A DNA stretch of 64,000 nt from Streptomyces caeruleatus. GTDB taxonomy: Bacteria; Actinomycetota; Actinomycetes; Streptomycetales; Streptomycetaceae. Each line of letters begins with the position of its first letter. Position 1 is the first letter of the stretch. Positions 54,519-64,000 of the stretch are shown here, piece after piece. The DNA is taken from assembly GCF_001514235.1 (NCBI RefSeq), contig NZ_KQ948926.1, positions 739,861 to 803,860 on the forward strand. Reading direction: 5' to 3'. The notes under the pieces were generated by a model. That model saw only the letters and a program-made list of their open reading frames with translations, did no database searches and had not been told where the DNA came from. Made by a program: the position numbers and the translations under genes.

Positions 54519-56500
54519 CCGAGCAGGACCGCGTCACCGTCAACGATCCGCGTGGTCCCGTGAACAGCGGAGTGGGGCACCAGTACGTCTTCTATGGCGT
54601 CGGCACGGATTGGATGATCCGCAGAGGGGTCGAGTCCCTCCGGATCGTCCGCGAGGACCGGGTGCGCCTGGCCGACCGGTTCGTTCGGCCTGTTGGCTAT
54701 CGTGTCGCAGCCGACCATTTGGAGAAGCCCGGATCGGTGGTGCTGCTGGAGGCTCCGCCCGGCAGCGGCCGCCGCGCCGCGGCGATCATGCTGCTGCACG
54801 GGCTCGGTGAGGACGGGGGCGCCGACGACGAGGGCGGCCGGTTCGATGAGCTTCCCGCCACGGAGAAGGAGGAGCTGCCTTTCGCTCCCGGTGAGGGGGA
54901 CCGCTACCTCCTCGACCTCTCCGGGATCGCCGACGAGGAGGCGTACGCCACGGCCCAGCGCCGCCTGGCCGTGCACCGGTCACAGGTCCAGGACGCGGGG
55001 GCCCACATGGTCGTCGTCCTGCCCTCGGGCATGGAGCACGCGCACTCGCCGGACCTCGAACCGCACACAGTGACGCTGGGGCGTCCCCGGGGCGTCGCCG
55101 TCGTCACTCGGCACCTCCGCATGGACCGGATGGCCTTTAGCTCCGCGGACCTGGTCAGCGCTGACCTGCAGCACCTGTGCGACCGCTCCCCCATGCGGGA
55201 ACTGGCGCGGCTCGCGGGGCTGGTGAGAGCCGCTCGCGACAGTGGCCGGTTCGGCACCGACTTCGCGGGATGGCTCGACCAGGCGATACACGCGCTGACC
55301 GACCGTGCCGACGAGGTGGGCCGACAGATGGCCACGGTCCGTACTGCGCCCGAGCGGGCCCTGCTCCTCGCGACGGCGGTCTTCGAAGAGGCTCGCGCCG
55401 ACGCCGTCTACGAGGCGTGGCACGGCCTGATGAGGACGGTGGGGCACGAGGAAGAGGCGACGACCGAGCTCGCGCGCACGGATTTCGGGGAGCGGTTGGC
55501 GGCGCTCGGGATCGAACGAGGCCCGGACAGTCGGCTCCGCTTCGAGCGACTGGCCTACGCGGACGCGGTCCGGACGTACTTCTGGGCGAACTTCCCCGGA
55601 GTGCGCGACGACCTCAGGAGCTGGATCGGCCAGGCCGCCGGGCTGCGCGGTCTGACCACCGACGACCAGGTGAACGTCGTCGTCCGTTTCGGCGAGCGGT
55701 CCCTGGCAGTCGGACGGCCCGACCACCTCTTCGACGTCGTGGTGCACTGGGCCGACCGCGCGACCGGAGCGTCCTGCGACCCGCGAGCCGTGGCGGCCCT
55801 TGAACTCGGCCTCAGCCACGAGGGGTTCGGAGGATGGTTCCGCAACCGGATGTACAAGTGTGTGACGTCGGGCCCCTTGTCGGACGGTCTTGTCCGCGTC
55901 CTGACCGCCGCCTGCCTTCAGAGCCTCGGCGCGACGCACCCGGATCAGGCGATGGTGCGGCTCCACTACCTCGCTGTACGGGAGGGGCTGGCGGCGCGCG
56001 AGGCCGGTAAGGCACTTCTCGACCTCGCCGGCGGCGACCGTCGGCTCTACCGGCTGCTGATCGACCGCCTGCGGCACCGGACACATCAGGAGCCGCGCAG
56101 GGCAGAACCCCATCTTCGGCTGCTCACGGGGCTGTTGACGAGCGACCGGGCACCGAACCCGCCACCGTGGCCGGACCTGTTCCAGGGCTGGGGAACGGTC
56201 TTCTCCCAGCCACCGACGGAGCTCTGGAACCCGCTGGTGAGCGGCTGGCTGAACGCCGCGGCGCGCGACGGTACACGGGAGATGGCGCTGAGCGTGATGG
56301 TCGAGGCCACGCACGGCCGCACGGCCGCTCTCCACCGCCTCTACACCATCGCATGCGCGTGGGCGGGGCCCGCTCGCCACCCGACCCGGGCGGCGGTCGC
56401 CGCCCTCTTCTGGCAGCACATCGACCACGCGCAGTACGCCCGCACAGAGAGTACGGAGCGTGCGGGCGCCGGACCACGGATCACGGAAGAGGAACGATGA
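54515..56500 (+). CDS. STAND-like P-loop protein with degenerate Walker A
   Basis: A 661-residue protein. Residues 9-24 (VNDPRGPVNSGVGHQY) match the TIR partner. Then come FVRPVGYRVAADHLEKPGSV and a P-loop EAPPGSGRRAA (79-89) in which Lys and Ser/Thr of GKS/T are Arg-Arg; ATP hydrolysis may be lost or the site may only bind nucleotide. YLLDLSGIADEEAY (about 130) could be Walker B. The remainder is a helical region without recognised repeats. It overlaps both neighbours by ATGA. It is probably the sensor/scaffold of the TIR system, by analogy with STAND proteins. Confidence 0.7.
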   Translation: MTEQDRVTVNDPRGPVNSGVGHQYVFYGVGTDWMIRRGVESLRIVREDRVRLADRFVRPVGYRVAADHLEKPGSVVLLEAPPGSGRRAAAIMLLHGLGEDGGADDEGGRFDELPATEKEELPFAPGEGDRYLLDLSGIADEEAYATAQRRLAVHRSQVQDAGAHMVVVLPSGMEHAHSPDLEPHTVTLGRPRGVAVVTRHLRMDRMAFSSADLVSADLQHLCDRSPMRELARLAGLVRAARDSGRFGTDFAGWLDQAIHALTDRADEVGRQMATVRTAPERALLLATAVFEEARADAVYEAWHGLMRTVGHEEEATTELARTDFGERLAALGIERGPDSRLRFERLAYADAVRTYFWANFPGVRDDLRSWIGQAAGLRGLTTDDQVNVVVRFGERSLAVGRPDHLFDVVVHWADRATGASCDPRAVAALELGLSHEGFGGWFRNRMYKCVTSGPLSDGLVRVLTAACLQSLGATHPDQAMVRLHYLAVREGLAAREAGKALLDLAGGDRRLYRLLIDRLRHRTHQEPRRAEPHLRLLTGLLTSDRAPNPPPWPDLFQGWGTVFSQPPTELWNPLVSGWLNAAARDGTREMALSVMVEATHGRTAALHRLYTIACAWAGPARHPTRAAVAALFWQHIDHAQYARTESTERAGAGPRITEEER

Positions 56501-57858
56501 AGCACCGCTTTCCCAGCCTGCTGTTCGTCGCTCTCTGCGGCCTCGCACCTGCTGGGCTCGGAAACCTCCTGCACTGGTCGGCGTGGCTGTGGGGCTTCAT
56601 GTCCATGGTCACGGTCTCGGGCTCACTGCTGCTGGTGACGACGGCCCTCGGCGTTGGCCGTGCGTCGGCCGCCCCTTCCGAGCCCGGGGACCCCGAACCA
56701 CCCGCCGCGCCGACGGAGCCGCCGTACCAGGAGACGCGGGTGGTGGACGCGGCGTTGCCGAGCGCCGTGGCCGGCTACGACTTCCTCTTCTCCGCCACCG
56801 TGTGGTGGAGGCCGGTCTCCGACCACCCTGACCGGTCCGACGGATCCTCCCCTGCCCTCGCCGTGTCCTCGATCGTCAGCCGGGCCCTTGAGGTCGTCCA
56901 CCGTGAGGAGCCGGGCCGGGCGAGCTTCGCGCGGTATCTCCTGGAGGGGGAGCTGGCAGTCCCGCTCCCGGACCGGAGCGGACGGGTCAAGGCCCTCGCG
57001 GCCGATGTGACGCTGACCCTCGCCCACGCCGACCGCGAGCGCCTGCGGAAGCTGAACGACCTTCGCAAGGACGAGGAGATCTGGGAGCACGAACGTCAGC
57101 ACGAGCGCAACAAGCGGCGCTATCTCGGTGACGACGTGCTCAAGAGCGCGGGCAGCGCGGTGGTGTGGTGGCTCGCCCGCCACGACAACGAGATCGAGAA
57201 GGCCGTCGACATGATCGGCCCGCTCGCCCAGATCGCGGCGGCGGCAAACGACGAGGAGGTGCCCGAGCTGTTCCGCCACCTGCTCGTCCCGCCCGTGAGC
57301 GCGCTGAGCGAGGCAACCGTAGGGGGTCCGCTGTGGCGCGGGGACGGCCAGGGAGGAGGGGCCTTCGACCGCGAGGAGGAAGTAGGGGTCTCGGATCGGC
57401 TGCTCCTGTTGCTGGCGGCGCTGGGCCTGAAGCCGGACATGGACGAGTACACGGTGTTCGTGCACCGCGTGGTGCGGAGCCTGGAAGCGGCCGGGCTGGA
57501 CGAGGCCGCCGAGGAGATCAGGCGGACCGTTCTCCCGACGCCCGCCGAGGGCGGGAGCGAGGGGCCGGAGGGTGCGCCTTCGGGCGAAGGCGACATAACG
57601 GGGCCCTGGTCGCCGGGCTCCCCAGCCCCCGAGGGCTCGCCGTTCGCCGACGCGGCCGCGGACCCGGATGCCGACGCGGGCGCGGGCGCGGGCATGTTCA
57701 CACCGGGGATAGCGGAGAGCGGCGCTGGCGAACGAAACCACGACCGACAGGAGACGAGCGACGACGACATGACGCCTCCGCATTTCTGGGACACCTCGCA
57801 CAGCCCACACCGGCCCGCCGCACCTCGAACACGGGATGAGGACGAGGCCGGGAGCTGA
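56497..57858 (+). CDS. membrane-anchored coiled-coil protein of the TIR operon
   Basis: The 453-residue product has two N-terminal hydrophobic helices (about 5-25 and 30-52: FPSLLFVALCGLAPAGLGNL and WGFMSMVTVSGSLLLVTTAL), then a soluble domain (about 75-190) ending in a charged helix LRKLNDLRKDEEIWEHERQH, a second helical part (to about 330), and an acidic, Pro/Gly/Ala-rich tail. The strand-rich region before the long charged helix is reminiscent of SPFH/band-7 proteins, but this is unproven. ATG overlaps the preceding stop. It may place the system at the membrane. Confidence 0.7.
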   Translation: MKHRFPSLLFVALCGLAPAGLGNLLHWSAWLWGFMSMVTVSGSLLLVTTALGVGRASAAPSEPGDPEPPAAPTEPPYQETRVVDAALPSAVAGYDFLFSATVWWRPVSDHPDRSDGSSPALAVSSIVSRALEVVHREEPGRASFARYLLEGELAVPLPDRSGRVKALAADVTLTLAHADRERLRKLNDLRKDEEIWEHERQHERNKRRYLGDDVLKSAGSAVVWWLARHDNEIEKAVDMIGPLAQIAAAANDEEVPELFRHLLVPPVSALSEATVGGPLWRGDGQGGGAFDREEEVGVSDRLLLLLAALGLKPDMDEYTVFVHRVVRSLEAAGLDEAAEEIRRTVLPTPAEGGSEGPEGAPSGEGDITGPWSPGSPAPEGSPFADAAADPDADAGAGAGMFTPGIAESGAGERNHDRQETSDDDMTPPHFWDTSHSPHRPAAPRTRDEDEAGS

Positions 57859-57946
57859 TCCGGTAGTCGCTCGGCTCTCCGGGGCTCCCCTTGACCGCAC
57901 GCCGCGGCGGGGGAGCCCTTCCTGCACGGGAAAGCACCAGAGGCCC

Positions 57947-57960
57947 GGCCCCGAAGGGCC
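57947..57960. terminator. Candidate terminator between the TIR operon and ychF
   Basis: GGCCC-CGAA-GGGCC tetraloop hairpin, 90 bp after the membrane-protein stop and 57 bp from the convergent ychF stop. It is short but GC-rich; no U-tract follows. Confidence 0.5.
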
Positions 57961-58016
57961 AGACCCCGTCTGAACTGCATATTTGCCAGATAAGCGACGT
58001 AGCGGTCCGTCACTCT

Positions 58017-59105
<1,089 letters not shown>

Positions 59106-59340
59106 GTTGCGACTTCCCGTACGTGAGAGGACTTCAGGGGGCTGGGCTGGGGCCCGGTCCTTCCTCGATCTTCGCTGCAGATGCTGCACACGATGCCGAC
59201 GACGCAGATGTACGGGCCGATCCACCAGTCTACGGCGTACCGGGCCGGACCCCGGGCGCCGTATCGAACACCTGGCCAAGGTCCGCCCCAAGGTGTGTCC
59301 GAGGGCGAATTCGCCACATAAACCGACCTAGGTTGGACCG

Positions 59341-60213
59341 GTGGAGCAGGACAGGGCGCGACCTGCCGGGTTCGGATCGCGACGCGGTACTCCGCCACCG
59401 TTGCCGCCGCAGGCGGTGCGGGGTGGGGGTGGTGCGGGGCGGGGTGAGCGCGGGTTCGCGCCGAACGGGATCGGCGACGGGGACGGTGTGGAGCGGGGCG
59501 AGGGGCGTGCGAGGCGCGACAGGGGCGGGTGGGCGCCGGAGGTGGGCGGTGTGAGCGGTGCGAGCCGTGCGAGCGGGGTGAGCAAGGTGAGCGAGGGAAG
59601 GGATCCGGGCGGGCGGTCCGTCTGGGCCTCCCGGTCGTCCGGTCCCGGTCCAGAGGGCCGGCCACCCCGGCCCCCCGCGTCCGCCCAGCCCGTCCGTGCC
59701 ACCCGGCCCGTCTCCCAGCGCCGCCCGAGCACGGCCCCGGCGTCCGCGTCAGCGGGGGCGGGGGTGAGGGCGGTACGACGCTCCGGGGCGCCGCAGCCCG
59801 TGCGGCAGGCCCTACGCCGGTTCCCCAACCCCCGGCTCACGGGCCTCGGCTGCGGGCTGTTCTGCGGTGCCGTGATGTTCCTGCTCGGGCACCTCGACGC
59901 GCTGCTGCTCGGGTCGTCGCTCACGGTGTACAGCGTGCTGTTCGTGCCGGTGTGCGTACTGACCGCGGTGTGGGTGCGCCGGGGCGACCTGATGACCGCG
60001 CCGGTGGTGCTGCCGATCGCGTTCGCGGTGGGGCTGGTTCCGCTGGCCGACGAGGGCGGCGGGATCGGCGGTCATCTGATGGGGCTGTTCACCGCCCTCG
60101 CCACCCAGGCCGGGTGGCTGTACGGGGGGACGCTGGCGGCCGGTCTCATCGTGCTCGCACGAAGGGTCCGCCAGGTGGCACGCAGGGCGGCGGCCCGACG
60201 ACGCGCCACATGA
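59341..60213 (+). CDS. DUF6542-type membrane protein
   Basis: The 290-residue product has a low-complexity Arg/Gly/Pro/Ser N-terminal half (1-155, with a VSGASRASGVSKVSEG stretch encoded by short repeats) and four predicted helices in the C-terminal part (about 165-280: GLGCGLFCGAVMFLLGHL, VYSVLFVPVCVLTAVWV and others). The GTG start has no Shine-Dalgarno, but a TAGGTT hexamer 9 bp upstream could be a -10 for leaderless transcription. Conserved in Streptomyces near ppgK/ychF; function unknown. The 235 bp before it (to ychF) hold both promoters. Confidence 0.75.
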   Translation: MEQDRARPAGFGSRRGTPPPLPPQAVRGGGGAGRGERGFAPNGIGDGDGVERGEGRARRDRGGWAPEVGGVSGASRASGVSKVSEGRDPGGRSVWASRSSGPGPEGRPPRPPASAQPVRATRPVSQRRPSTAPASASAGAGVRAVRRSGAPQPVRQALRRFPNPRLTGLGCGLFCGAVMFLLGHLDALLLGSSLTVYSVLFVPVCVLTAVWVRRGDLMTAPVVLPIAFAVGLVPLADEGGGIGGHLMGLFTALATQAGWLYGGTLAAGLIVLARRVRQVARRAAARRRAT

Positions 60214-60217
60214 CCGT

Positions 60218-60235
60218 GGCCGTCGGCCGACGGCC
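60218..60235. terminator. Bidirectional terminator between DUF6542 gene and ppgK
   Basis: Perfect 18-bp palindrome (9-bp arms GGCCGTCGG and CCGACGGCC) in a 49-bp gap between convergent genes, with a further related CCGCCGACGGCC copy downstream that can pair alternatively. Confidence 0.7.
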
Positions 60236-60262
60236 CCGCGTCCGCCGACGGCCCGTCCTCGA

Positions 60263-61012
60263 TCAGCCGTCCTTCTCCGCCGCGTGCATCGCCGCGCCCA
60301 CGATCCCCGCGTTGTTCTGCAACTGCGCCGGGACGATCTCCGCCTTGATGCCCTCGATGTGGGGCAGGAACTTGTGGGACTTGCGGCTCACCCCGCCGCC
60401 GATGATGAACAGCTCCGGGGAGAACAGCATATCGACATGGGCGAGGTACTTCTGGACACGGTGGGCCCAGTGCTCCCACGACATGTCCTCGTCCTCCTTG
60501 ACCTTGCTGGAGGCGCGCTTCTCCGCGTCGTGGCCGTGGAGTTCGAGGTGGCCCAGCTCGGTGTTGGGGACCAGGCGGCCGTCGATGAAGACCGCGCTGC
60601 CGATGCCCGTGCCGAACGTGAGGAGAATCACGGTGCCCCGGCGGTCGCGGCCCGCCCCGAAGTGCATCTCGGCGACGCCGGCCGCGTCCGCGTCGTTGAC
60701 CACGGTCACCGGGAGGCCGCCGAGGCGGTCGCTGAACAACGCGCGCGCGTCCGTGTCGATCCAGCTCTTGTCGACGTTCGCCGCCGTACGGATCGTGGAT
60801 CCGTCGGTGACCACGCCGGGGAAGGTGAGCCCGACCGGCCCGGTCCAGCCGTAGTGCTCGACGACCTGCTTCACACCGTCGGCCACCCCGTCGGGCGTGG
60901 CCGGGTGCGGAGTGAGCACCTTGAAGCGCTCCTGAGCGAGATCGCCTCTGTCGAGGTCCACCGGGGCACCCTTGATCCCGGATCCACCGATGTCCAAGCC
61001 GAAGATCTGCAT
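60263..61012 (-). CDS. ppgK: polyphosphate glucokinase
   Basis: The 249-residue ROK-family kinase has the phosphate-1 motif DIGGSGIKGAPVD, DADAAGVAEMHFG, phosphate-2 LLTFGTGIGSA, and ELGHLELHG. Motif GTGIGSAVFIDG and length match actinobacterial PpgK, which phosphorylates glucose with polyphosphate or ATP in the cytosol. It lies next to ispH on the same strand. Confidence 0.95.
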   Translation of the reverse strand: MQIFGLDIGGSGIKGAPVDLDRGDLAQERFKVLTPHPATPDGVADGVKQVVEHYGWTGPVGLTFPGVVTDGSTIRTAANVDKSWIDTDARALFSDRLGGLPVTVVNDADAAGVAEMHFGAGRDRRGTVILLTFGTGIGSAVFIDGRLVPNTELGHLELHGHDAEKRASSKVKEDEDMSWEHWAHRVQKYLAHVDMLFSPELFIIGGGVSRKSHKFLPHIEGIKAEIVPAQLQNNAGIVGAAMHAAEKDG

Positions 61013-61041
61013 GGCCCTACGTTACGACGCGGGACCGACCG

Positions 61042-62058
61042 TCACTCCCCGGAGTCGCCGGAGGCCGCGGCCCCGGTGCGCTCGGCGATCAGCGCGGCCG
61101 CCTCCTCGCGCAGGTCACGGCGGAGTTCCTTGGGCAGCGAGAAGGTGATCGACTCCTCGGCCGCCTTCACCAGCTCCACGTCGCCGTAGCCGCGCTGGGC
61201 GAGCCACTCCAGGACCTCCTCGACCAGCACCTCCGGGACGGAGGCGCCGGAGGTGACGCCGACCGTCGTCACGCCCTCCAGCCAGGCCTCGTCGATCTCG
61301 CTCGCGAAGTCCACGAGGTAGGCCTCGCGGGAGCCGGCGAGCTTGGCGACCTCGACGAGCCGCTTGGAGTTGGAGGAGTTGCGGGAGCCGACCACGATGA
61401 CCAGCTCGGCCTCGGCGCCCATCTGCTTCACGGCGAGCTGACGGTTCTGCGTGGCGTAGCAGATGTCGTCGCTGGGCGGGGAGATGAGCTGCGGGAACTT
61501 CTCCTTCAGGGCGTCGACGGTCTCCATGGTCTCGTCGACGGAGAGGGTGGTCTGGGAGAGCCAGACGACCTTCGACTCGTCGCGGACCTCGACCTTGGCG
61601 ACGTCGCCCGGGCCGTCGACCAGCTGGATGTGGTCCGGTGCCTCGCCGGACGTACCGATGACCTCCTCGTGGCCCTCGTGCCCGATGAGGAGGATGTCGT
61701 AGTCCTCGTTCGCGAAGCGGACGGCTTCCTTGTGGACCTTGGTGACCAGCGGGCAGGTCGCGTCGATGGTGGCCAGCTTGCCGCGCGCGGCCTCGTCGTG
61801 GACTACGGGGGCGACACCGTGCGCGGAGAACATCACGATGTTCCCCGGCGGGACCTCCTCCGTCCGCTCGACGAAGACGGCGCCCTTCTTCTCCAGGGTC
61901 TGTACGACGTACTTGTTGTGGACGATCTCGTGCCGGACGTACACCGGAGCGCCGTACTGCTCCAGGGCTTTCTCGACGGCGATCACGGCGCGGTCCACAC
62001 CCGCGCAGTAGCCACGGGGGGCGGCGAGCAGGACACGGCGGCCAGGCGAAGCAGTCAT
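61042..62058 (-). CDS. ispH: 4-hydroxy-3-methylbut-2-enyl diphosphate reductase
   Basis: The 338-residue enzyme performs the last MEP-pathway step to IPP and DMAPP. The three iron-sulfur cysteines are present: Cys18 (GYCAGVDRA), Cys102 ([11 protein letters not shown]) and Cys200 ([11 protein letters not shown]), with the catalytic-loop Glu in [11 protein letters not shown]. The start MTASPGRR is chosen by family length; an ATG three codons earlier is equally possible, as neither has a good ribosome binding site. Confidence 0.96.
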   Translation of the reverse strand: MTASPGRRVLLAAPRGYCAGVDRAVIAVEKALEQYGAPVYVRHEIVHNKYVVQTLEKKGAVFVERTEEVPPGNIVMFSAHGVAPVVHDEAARGKLATIDATCPLVTKVHKEAVRFANEDYDILLIGHEGHEEVIGTSGEAPDHIQLVDGPGDVAKVEVRDESKVVWLSQTTLSVDETMETVDALKEKFPQLISPPSDDICYATQNRQLAVKQMGAEAELVIVVGSRNSSNSKRLVEVAKLAGSREAYLVDFASEIDEAWLEGVTTVGVTSGASVPEVLVEEVLEWLAQRGYGDVELVKAAEESITFSLPKELRRDLREEAAALIAERTGAAASGDSGE

Positions 62059-62184
62059 GCGTCCCATCGTAAGGGTGCGTTCGGCGGGTCGAAGATCGCG
62101 TGGGTGACGGCTTGGTGCACAGACTGGCCGTGGGCTGTGAGGGGCGGGAAACGGAGTGAGGGACGAGGTACTGGCGGAGGCGTG

Positions 62185-62615
62185 ATGTCCGGAACCGGCA
62201 CGGCGGAGCGTACGCCGGACTAAGGACACGCGCTGCGCCGGAGCCTCGACTTCCGCGACCTGGTCGTCTACGGGCTGCTGTTCATCGCGCCGATGGCACC
62301 GGTCGGCGTCTTCGGCACGCTGGACGCCCGTTCGCGCGGGGCGGTCGCGCTGGTGCACCTCGTCGCGACGGTCGCGATGGCGTTCACCGCATTCAGCTAC
62401 GCGCAGATGGTGCGGGTGGTTCCCCAGGCGGGGTCGGTGTTCGCCTACGCGCGCGTGGGGCTCGGTGCGCGGGCCGGTTTCGTCGCGTCGCGGGGTGGAT
62501 GGCGCTGCTGGACCACCTGCTGATCCCGGCCGTCGCCTACCTCTTCTCGGGCATCGCGATGAACGCGCGGGTTGCGGTGACGGCGACACAACGGGGCACC
62601 GGCGTTCCCCACTGA
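62185..62615 (+). pseudogene. Amino-acid permease (APC family) fragment, decayed
   Basis: The ATG ([12 protein letters not shown]) is followed by an in-frame TAA at codon 13. The permease sequence then continues in frame: [20 protein letters not shown] and [20 protein letters not shown]. Near 62490 a duplicated GTCGC (5 bp) shifts the frame to [19 protein letters not shown], and the gene is cut off after about 135 residues of the usual 480-500. It therefore has three separate lesions. Confidence 0.88.
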
Positions 62616-62651
62616 CGTTTCCTCGCCCCCGCCGCCCCTACCCGTCCCATC

Positions 62652-62792
62652 CTTCTGGGGCTCCGCCCCAGACCCCGCTCCTCAAACGCCGGAGGGGCTG
62701 AAATTGCCTGGATCTTTCAGCCCGTCCGGCGTTTGAGGACGAGGCCCGAAGGGCCGACAGCAGGGGTCTGGGGGCGGCAGCCCCCAGGGACG
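62652..62792. repeat. Streptomyces REP-like composite inverted repeat
   Basis: The central arms CTCAAACGCCGGA (62681-62693) and TCCGGCGTTTGAG (62725-62737) pair, extended by GGCTGAAA/TTTCAGCC. Outer arms GACCCC/GGGGTC and small hairpins (TGGGGC-TCC-GCCCCA, GGGGGC-GGCA-GCCCCC) flank them. This element is common between genes in Streptomyces. It may stop read-through of the decayed permease gene toward xseA. Confidence 0.85.
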
Positions 62793-62870
62793 GGACGGGT
62801 AGGGGCGGCGGGGGCGAGGAACCCCTGTTGGCTGGGCCGGGTTGTCGGTGGGGGCCGTTACGCTCGGCGC

Positions 62871-64000
62871 ATGGCTGTGAACACGTCTCCCGAATCGCCC
62901 CTGCCCGTCGGCGAGGTGTCGCGGCTCATCGGGGGGTGGATCGACCGGCTCGGGGCGGTGTGGGTCGAGGGGCAGATCACTCAGCTGTCGCGACGGCCCG
63001 GCGCCGGCGTCGTGTTCCTGACTCTGCGGGACCCGTCGTACGACATCTCCGTGAGCGTGACGGCGTACCGACAGGTGTTCGATGACGTCGCCGACGTGGT
63101 GAGCGAGGGCGCCCGCGTCGTCGTCCTCGCCAAACCCGAGTGGTACGCCCCGCGCGGCCAGCTCTCCCTGCGCGCCACCGAGATAAAGCCGGTCGGTGTC
63201 GGCGAGCTCCTCGCCCGGCTGGAGATGCTGAAGAAGTCCCTCGCCGCCGAGGGACTCTTCGCGCCCGAGCGGAAGAAGCCGCTGCCCTTCCTCCCGCAGC
63301 TCATCGGCCTCGTCTGCGGCCGGGCCTCCGCGGCCGAGCGGGACGTCCTGGAGAACGCCCGCCACCGCTGGCCCGCCGTCCGCTTCGAGGTCCGCAACGT
63401 CCCGGTGCAGGGCGTGCACGCCGTACCGCAGGTGGTGCAGGCGGTGAAGGAGCTCGACGAGATCGACGCCGTGGACGTGATCATCGTCGCCCGCGGCGGC
63501 GGCAGCGTCGAGGACCTGCTGCCCTTCTCCGACGAGCAGCTGGTGCGGGCCGTCGCCTCCTGCCGTACCCCCGTCGTCTCCGCGATCGGGCACGAGCCCG
63601 ACAACCCCCTCCTAGACCACGTCGCCGACCTGCGGGCTTCCACCCCGACCGACGCTGCCAAGAAGGTCGTACCGGACGTGGGCGAGGAGTACGAGCGGGT
63701 GCGGATGCTGCGCGACCGGGCCCGGCGGTGTGTCCAGGGGTTCGTCGAGCGCGAGGAGCGGGGGCTCGCGCACGCCCTCGCGCGGCCGTCGATAGAGGAT
63801 CCGCACCGGATGATCGACGAGCGCGCCGATCACGTGGCCTCGCTCCTCGAACGCGGCCGCCGCTGCGTCGGCCACCTCCTCGACCGCGCCCAGTCCGAGC
63901 TGACGCACACGCACGCACGCGTGGTGGCCCTCTCCCCCGCGGCGACCCTGAAGCGCGGCTACGCGGTGCTCCAGCGGGCCGACGGGCATGTGGTCCGGGA
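62871..64000 (+). CDS. xseA: exodeoxyribonuclease VII large subunit (3' end outside window)
   Basis: About 376 residues are visible. An N-terminal OB-fold ([35 protein letters not shown]) is followed by the catalytic domain with [31 protein letters not shown] and [20 protein letters not shown], then the start of the long helical arm. XseA with small subunit XseB degrades ssDNA in repair. The xseB gene should lie beyond the right edge. Confidence 0.95.
   Translation, partial: MAVNTSPESPLPVGEVSRLIGGWIDRLGAVWVEGQITQLSRRPGAGVVFLTLRDPSYDISVSVTAYRQVFDDVADVVSEGARVVVLAKPEWYAPRGQLSLRATEIKPVGVGELLARLEMLKKSLAAEGLFAPERKKPLPFLPQLIGLVCGRASAAERDVLENARHRWPAVRFEVRNVPVQGVHAVPQVVQAVKELDEIDAVDVIIVARGGGSVEDLLPFSDEQLVRAVASCRTPVVSAIGHEPDNPLLDHVADLRASTPTDAAKKVVPDVGEEYERVRMLRDRARRCVQGFVEREERGLAHALARPSIEDPHRMIDERADHVASLLERGRRCVGHLLDRAQSELTHTHARVVALSPAATLKRGYAVLQRADGHVVR

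Noticed and set aside
57859..58016. A possible tRNA or attachment site in the gap before ychF
   Set aside because: No cloverleaf, TTCGA loop or CCA end could be built; only a small GC hairpin is present.

Overview
The window is chromosomal DNA of a Streptomyces. It has very high GC content, GTG and TTG starts with strong Shine-Dalgarno sequences, rare TTA codons confined to two regulators, and a type II polyketide cluster that matches the Streptomyces coelicolor actinorhodin (act) cluster almost gene for gene. The protein sequences are close to the S. coelicolor ones but not identical, so this is a different species or strain. No IS element, integrase, CRISPR array, rRNA or tRNA was recognised.

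Left flank (1-11 kb): a partial SpoIIE-type PP2C phosphatase, a partner anti-sigma-type ATPase, a NUDIX hydrolase, a small SPOR protein, a GntR regulator, a DUF4190-type membrane protein, a secreted subtilase, a 41-residue secreted peptide, and a divergent SDR/LysR pair. The 3' end of the LysR gene has been tandemly copied in 136-bp units. At 11-24 kb lie an SNF2 helicase and, divergent from it, a tightly overlapped five-gene operon: WGR-DUF4132, MoxR AAA+ ATPase, DUF5682, VWA and SWIM protein. This resembles the uncharacterised yehI-L-M-P-Q set of E. coli.

Core (23.8-47.2 kb): an act-type benzoisochromanequinone cluster. The minimal PKS (KS, CLF, ACP), aromatase, cyclase, flavin reductase and two acyl-CoA carboxylase subunits (beta and epsilon) form one leftward operon; the ketoreductase is divergent from it. 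Next come a SARP activator with a TTA codon, an MMPL plus MFS export operon with a divergent TetR repressor, and a long leftward tailoring operon (actVI-1 to actVI-4, actVA-1 to actVA-6) with actVI-A divergent. Three intergenic regions carry 11-bp-spaced TCGA heptads, the usual SARP operator. A homologue of ActVA-ORF4, linked to dimerisation, suggests an actinorhodin-like dimer as product.

Right flank: 47.2-50.4 kb holds four decayed genes (RraA family, solute-binding lipoprotein, aconitase, lactonase). At 50.4-57.9 kb are an AAA/DUF234 ATPase, an XRE regulator with two TTA codons, and a three-gene overlapping operon of a TIR-domain protein with a SARM1-like catalytic glutamate, a P-loop protein with a degenerate Walker A, and a membrane-anchored coiled-coil protein. 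This operon is the best candidate for an undescribed conflict/defence system. Housekeeping genes follow: ychF, a DUF6542 protein, ppgK, ispH, a decayed amino-acid permease, a REP-like inverted repeat and the start of xseA. As I recall, ppgK-ispH-xseA also lie beside the act cluster in S. coelicolor, which points to an inherited rather than newly acquired locus.
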